Shown here one piece after another: positions 61,404-64,000 of a stretch of 64,000 bases of DNA. The stretch comes from Streptomyces sp. V3I8. GTDB taxonomy: Bacteria; Actinomycetota; Actinomycetes; Streptomycetales; Streptomycetaceae. Location of the stretch: contig NZ_JAUSZL010000002.1 in assembly GCF_030817535.1 (NCBI RefSeq), forward strand, positions 5,890,001-5,954,000, in the 5' to 3' direction. Made by a program: the position numbers and the translations under genes. Positions within the stretch are counted from its first letter, which is position 1, and each line of letters starts with the position of its first letter. The notes under the pieces were generated by a model. The model made no database searches. It had not been told where the DNA came from and worked only from the letters and a program-made list of their open reading frames with translations.

Positions 61404-62302
61404 CACGCGCGCACGCGTACGAAGTGGCCGTCCGGGCGCAGGCCGCGCTCGGCGAGGGTCCCACCTGGGACGCCGAGAGCGGGCGGCTGATCTGGATCGA
61501 CATCCTCGGCTCCCGGGTCTTCACCTACGACCCGGTCTCCGGCCGGCGCACCGTGCTGGCCACCGAGCAGCACGTGGGTGCCGCCAAACCGCGGGCGGGC
61601 GGCGGCCTGGTGGTCAACCTCCGCGACGGGGTGGGCCTCTACGGCCCGGATCCCGCCGGCGGCGCGGGCGCGGACGCCTCCACCGGTCCCGCGGGTCCCG
61701 CCGGTTTCCGGTGGCTGCACCACGAGGTGGTCCCCGGCCGCCGGGCCAACGACGCGGCGGTCGCGCCCGACGGCGCCCTGTGGGCCGGGACGATGCGCTA
61801 CGACGAGGCACCGGGCGGCGGCTCCCTCTCCCGGATCGCCCCGGACGGGACGGTCACCACCGTCCTCGACGACGTGACGGTGAGCAACGGCACGGGCTGG
61901 AGCCCCGACGGCCGCCTCATGTACTACATCGACACACCGACGCGACGGATCGACGTCTTCGACTTCGACGGGCGACAGGCCACCGACAGAAGGCAGTTGG
62001 TCGCCGTCGACGAGGGCGACGGTTTCCCCGACGGGCTCACCGTCGACGCCGAGGGCTGCGTCTGGGTCGCCTTCTGGGACGGCGGAGCGGTCCGCCGCTA
62101 CACCCCCTCCGGTGTCCTGGACCACGTCGTGGAGCTGCCCGTACCGCGCGTCACGGCCTGCGCGTTCGGCGGCGCCGGCCTGACCGACCTGTACATCACG
62201 ACGGCCCGTACGGGCCTGGAGGCACCGCACCCGCTCGCCGGATCGCTGCTCGTCGTCCCCGGCGCGGGCAAGGGCCTGCCCCTGCCCGCGTTCGCGGGCT
62301 GA
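61400..62302 (+). CDS. SMP-30/gluconolactonase-family lactonase
   Basis: A 300-residue six-bladed propeller protein. GEGPTWDAESGRLIWIDI is the first blade with the metal Glu, RANDAAVAPDGALWAGTM holds the conserved Asn, and SNGTGWSPDGRLMYYIDT and DGFPDGLTVDAEGCVWVAFW carry further ligands. It hydrolyses sugar lactones to sugar acids in catabolic pathways. ATGA-coupled to the IclR gene and followed by the ABC sugar importer, so the locus imports a sugar or its acid and oxidises it. Confidence 0.88.
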   Translation: MTRAHAYEVAVRAQAALGEGPTWDAESGRLIWIDILGSRVFTYDPVSGRRTVLATEQHVGAAKPRAGGGLVVNLRDGVGLYGPDPAGGAGADASTGPAGPAGFRWLHHEVVPGRRANDAAVAPDGALWAGTMRYDEAPGGGSLSRIAPDGTVTTVLDDVTVSNGTGWSPDGRLMYYIDTPTRRIDVFDFDGRQATDRRQLVAVDEGDGFPDGLTVDAEGCVWVAFWDGGAVRRYTPSGVLDHVVELPVPRVTACAFGGAGLTDLYITTARTGLEAPHPLAGSLLVVPGAGKGLPLPAFAG

Positions 62303-62345
62303 CAGCCGGGCCGGCCTGTTGCCGGCCTTCGCACCGCACCGCACA

Positions 62346-62386
62346 CAGCGGCCCCCGTCCGGATCCGGACGGGGGCCGCTGTTTTT
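62346..62386 (+). terminator. Rho-independent terminator after the SMP-30-like gene
   Basis: A 16-bp perfect stem (62346-62361 with 62366-62381), a GATC loop and then TTTTT. It separates the iclR-lactonase pair from the ABC importer operon. Confidence 0.93.
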
Positions 62387-62424
62387 GCGCAAACCATTGA
62401 CGAGTAAGCGCTTCCTATCTACGG

Positions 62425-62480
62425 TCCGTTCGAAGTTACGAGCACTCATCGAAATCTCGAACAGAGATATCTCGAACGAA
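62425..62480 (+). promoter_or_regulatory. Clustered TCGAAC half-sites before the ABC importer
   Basis: GTTCGA at 62428, TCGAAATCTCGAAC at 62449-62462 and TCGAAC at 62472-62477 lie within 55 bases. The longest matches the motif at 60597 upstream of the IclR gene, so the same regulator is likely. Confidence 0.7.
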
Positions 62481-62491
62481 TGGGGCAGGGC

Positions 62492-63850
62492 ATGGGACGA
62501 CCTGGCCTGGATCGCAGGCAACTCCTGGCGGGACTGAGCGGGTTGACGGTCGCCGGAAGCCTCGGATTCGCCGCACTGGGCACCGGGGCGGACGCACTCG
62601 CCTCCGGCGCGGACACCCGCGTGCGCTACTGGAACCTCTTCAGCGGCGGCGACGGGTACAACATGATCGCGATGCTGGACGCCTTCCGGAAGGCGAACCC
62701 GGACATCGACGTCAAGGACTCCACCCTCCAGTGGGGCAGCCCCTTCTACACCAAACTGGCCATGGCGGCGGCGGGCAACCGCGCACCCGACCTCGGCGTC
62801 ATGCACCTGGGCCGCGTCACCGGCTTCTCGCCCGGCCGCCTCCTGGACCCCTGGGACGTCGACCTGCTCGCCGAATACGGCGTGCGGGAGAGGGACTTCA
62901 ACCCCGAGCTGTGGAAGCGCGCCGTCGTCGACGGCAAGCTCTACGCCCTCCCGCTCGACATCCACGTCCAGCTCTGCTTCTACCGCAAGGACGTGCTGAA
63001 GAAGGCGGGCCTGCTCGGCGACGACGGCCACCTCGTGCCGGTCACCTCCGTCGACGAGTGGTTCGACGTGCTCAAGGAGGCCAAGGCGGCCACCGGAAAG
63101 GGCCTGCAGACCATCGGCATGTGGTCCAGCGACCAGAACTTCCAGTGGTGGTTCTTCGTCGCCTTCTACACCCAGCTCGGCGGCACCTGGTTCGACGACG
63201 CGAACACCGAGGTCACCTTCGACACCGACAAGGCCGTGCAGGTTCTGGAGTTCCTGCGCCGCCACGTCACCGACGGGTACACCGACCCCGCCTTCGCGGG
63301 CGGCGCGGGCGCCGAACAGTTCGTCAACGGCGGCCCGTTCGTCTGGGAGGGCAACTGGTCGGTGCCCGTCTTCGACGGCGCGCAGATCGAGTACGGCGCC
63401 ACCCCGCTGCCGCCCGTCTTCGGCAGGCGGGCCACCCACGCCGAGTCGCACTCCTTCGTGCTGCCCCACCAGTCCGGCCGCGGCGGGGCCGCCGACGAGG
63501 GCGCGCACCAGCTCGCCGCCTACATCGTCCGGCACGCCGCACTGTGGGCGGCCGGCGGCCACATCCCCGCCTACACGCCCACCCTCTCCACGGCCGCGTA
63601 CAAGAAGCTGGAACCGCAGAGCGAGTACGTCTCGGCGATGGACCACCAGGCCACCGAGCCCAAGGTGTGGTTCGCCGGGTCCACCGGCATCCTCGCCCAG
63701 CGCGTCGGCCCCATCGTCGTCTCCTCCACGGTGGGGTCCGCCAAGCCGGACGCCGCCGCCCGCGGCATGAAGAGCACGCTCACCGAGCTGCTCGCCTCGA
63801 AGAACCCCATGGACGGCAGGACCGCCGCGCAGGGAGGTGCGGCCGCATGA
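62492..63850 (+). CDS. ABC sugar importer, substrate-binding lipoprotein-like protein
   Basis: A 452-residue family 1 extracellular solute-binding protein. The N-terminal LDRRQLLAGLSGLTVAGSLGFAALG carries a twin-arginine signal peptide, so the protein is exported folded. The mature part has VRYWNLFSGGDGYNMIAMLDAFRKANPDIDV and GNWSVPVFDGAQI motifs typical of sugar-binding proteins. ATG at 62492 is preceded by GGGG; ATG 62480 is in frame and equally close to the operator. The stop overlaps the permease start as ATGA. Confidence 0.85.
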   Translation: MGRPGLDRRQLLAGLSGLTVAGSLGFAALGTGADALASGADTRVRYWNLFSGGDGYNMIAMLDAFRKANPDIDVKDSTLQWGSPFYTKLAMAAAGNRAPDLGVMHLGRVTGFSPGRLLDPWDVDLLAEYGVRERDFNPELWKRAVVDGKLYALPLDIHVQLCFYRKDVLKKAGLLGDDGHLVPVTSVDEWFDVLKEAKAATGKGLQTIGMWSSDQNFQWWFFVAFYTQLGGTWFDDANTEVTFDTDKAVQVLEFLRRHVTDGYTDPAFAGGAGAEQFVNGGPFVWEGNWSVPVFDGAQIEYGATPLPPVFGRRATHAESHSFVLPHQSGRGGAADEGAHQLAAYIVRHAALWAAGGHIPAYTPTLSTAAYKKLEPQSEYVSAMDHQATEPKVWFAGSTGILAQRVGPIVVSSTVGSAKPDAAARGMKSTLTELLASKNPMDGRTAAQGGAAA

Positions 63851-64000
63851 CGACAGCCGGCGCACAGACCGTCATCGCCCCGCCGCGCGCCAAGGCCGCC
63901 GCGGCCGGCGCCACCGTCCGCCGCAAGCAGGGCTTCCAGCACGGCGCCTGGTTCGTCGCCCCGTTCCTCGCGCTGTTCGCGCTGTTCGTGATCTGGCCGC
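63847..64000 (+). CDS. ABC sugar importer permease, partial (runs off the window)
   Basis: The first 51 residues of a MalF/UgpA-type permease: a Pro/Ala-rich start, then basic RRKQGFQHG and the first membrane helix AWFVAPFLALFALFVIWP at the window edge. The start overlaps the binding protein stop as ATGA. The rest of the operon is outside. Confidence 0.85.
   Translation, partial: MTTAGAQTVIAPPRAKAAAAGATVRRKQGFQHGAWFVAPFLALFALFVIWP

Noticed and set aside
60968..63865. 965-residue minus-strand open frame under the IclR-ABC region
   Set aside because: Arg/Gly/Val-rich shadow of well-supported plus-strand genes; no domain or SD.

Overview
The window is a high-GC chromosomal segment of a Streptomyces. 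GC-rich third codon positions, many GTG starts, ATGA-coupled stop/start junctions, dnaG followed by an HrdA-type sigma factor, an MreB-like Mbl, MatB, GAF-ANTAR regulators and rare TTA codons all point there. Gene order from the FMN reductase through dnaG-hrdA, mbl and matB to the polysaccharide genes resembles the part of the S. coelicolor chromosome I recall around SCO2478 down to SCO2440; this is recall, not a search. No phage, IS element, CRISPR array or plasmid origin is visible.

Layout. 1-6.7 kb: secreted anchored protein, SoxR-type operator and FMN reductase, antibiotic-kinase-like protein, molybdopterin nitrate reductase, SanA-like protein, sirohydrochlorin chelatase-like protein. 6.8-13 kb: dgt, ferredoxin-reductase-like flavoprotein, dnaG, hrdA. 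13-18.9 kb: heterodimeric ABC exporter, xylulokinase, YtxH-like protein. 19-19.5 kb: two tandem tRNA-Asn genes with a Rho-independent terminator and a CAT tRNA. 19.9-25.9 kb: GlsB-type membrane protein, convergent GAF-ANTAR proteins, a gene-poor 1 kb, a DevS-like kinase with a decayed ATPase half, and mbl.

26-34.6 kb is the most unusual part: a four-gene operon on the minus strand encoding a trypsin-co-occurring (trypco1-like) protein, a trypsin-like protease joined to a VMAP-C-like domain, a MoxR AAA+ ATPase, and a 1672-residue protein carrying a vWA-like region, a pseudokinase, a winged-helix/BTAD unit, a nucleotidyl-cyclase-like region and a degenerate HAD domain. It matches the logic of predicted vWA-MoxR-VMAP conflict (defence or self/non-self) systems, but the multidomain partner looks novel. 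The operon is bracketed by an inverted repeat upstream and a perfect 56-bp palindrome downstream.

34.9-40.4 kb is a malonate unit: fused acyl-CoA carboxyltransferase with an LPDTG pentapeptide repeat linker, malonyl-CoA synthetase (matB), a MatC-type carrier and a divergent GntR/FadR regulator with repeated operator half-sites. 40.5-46.3 kb holds HxlR/SDR/SnoaL genes, a peptidase E lacking an obvious start codon, an unusual inositol-phosphatase-like protein, a MerR-PP2C fusion and an ATP-grasp enzyme. 46.3-58.8 kb is mostly one leftward cluster for an envelope glycan or glycolipid: FkbM and class I methyltransferases, Trm112-like protein, EamA transporter, condensation-type acyltransferase, AftD-like arabinofuranosyltransferase, GT4 and a DUF3068 protein. 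59-64 kb: a small membrane peptide, a PucR-type regulator gene broken by an apparent one-base insertion, and an IclR-SMP30-sugar ABC importer locus whose two promoters share TCGAAC operator-like motifs.

Two genes (AftD-like and PucR-type) each appear to carry one extra C; these could be assembly errors or real mutations and should be verified against raw reads.
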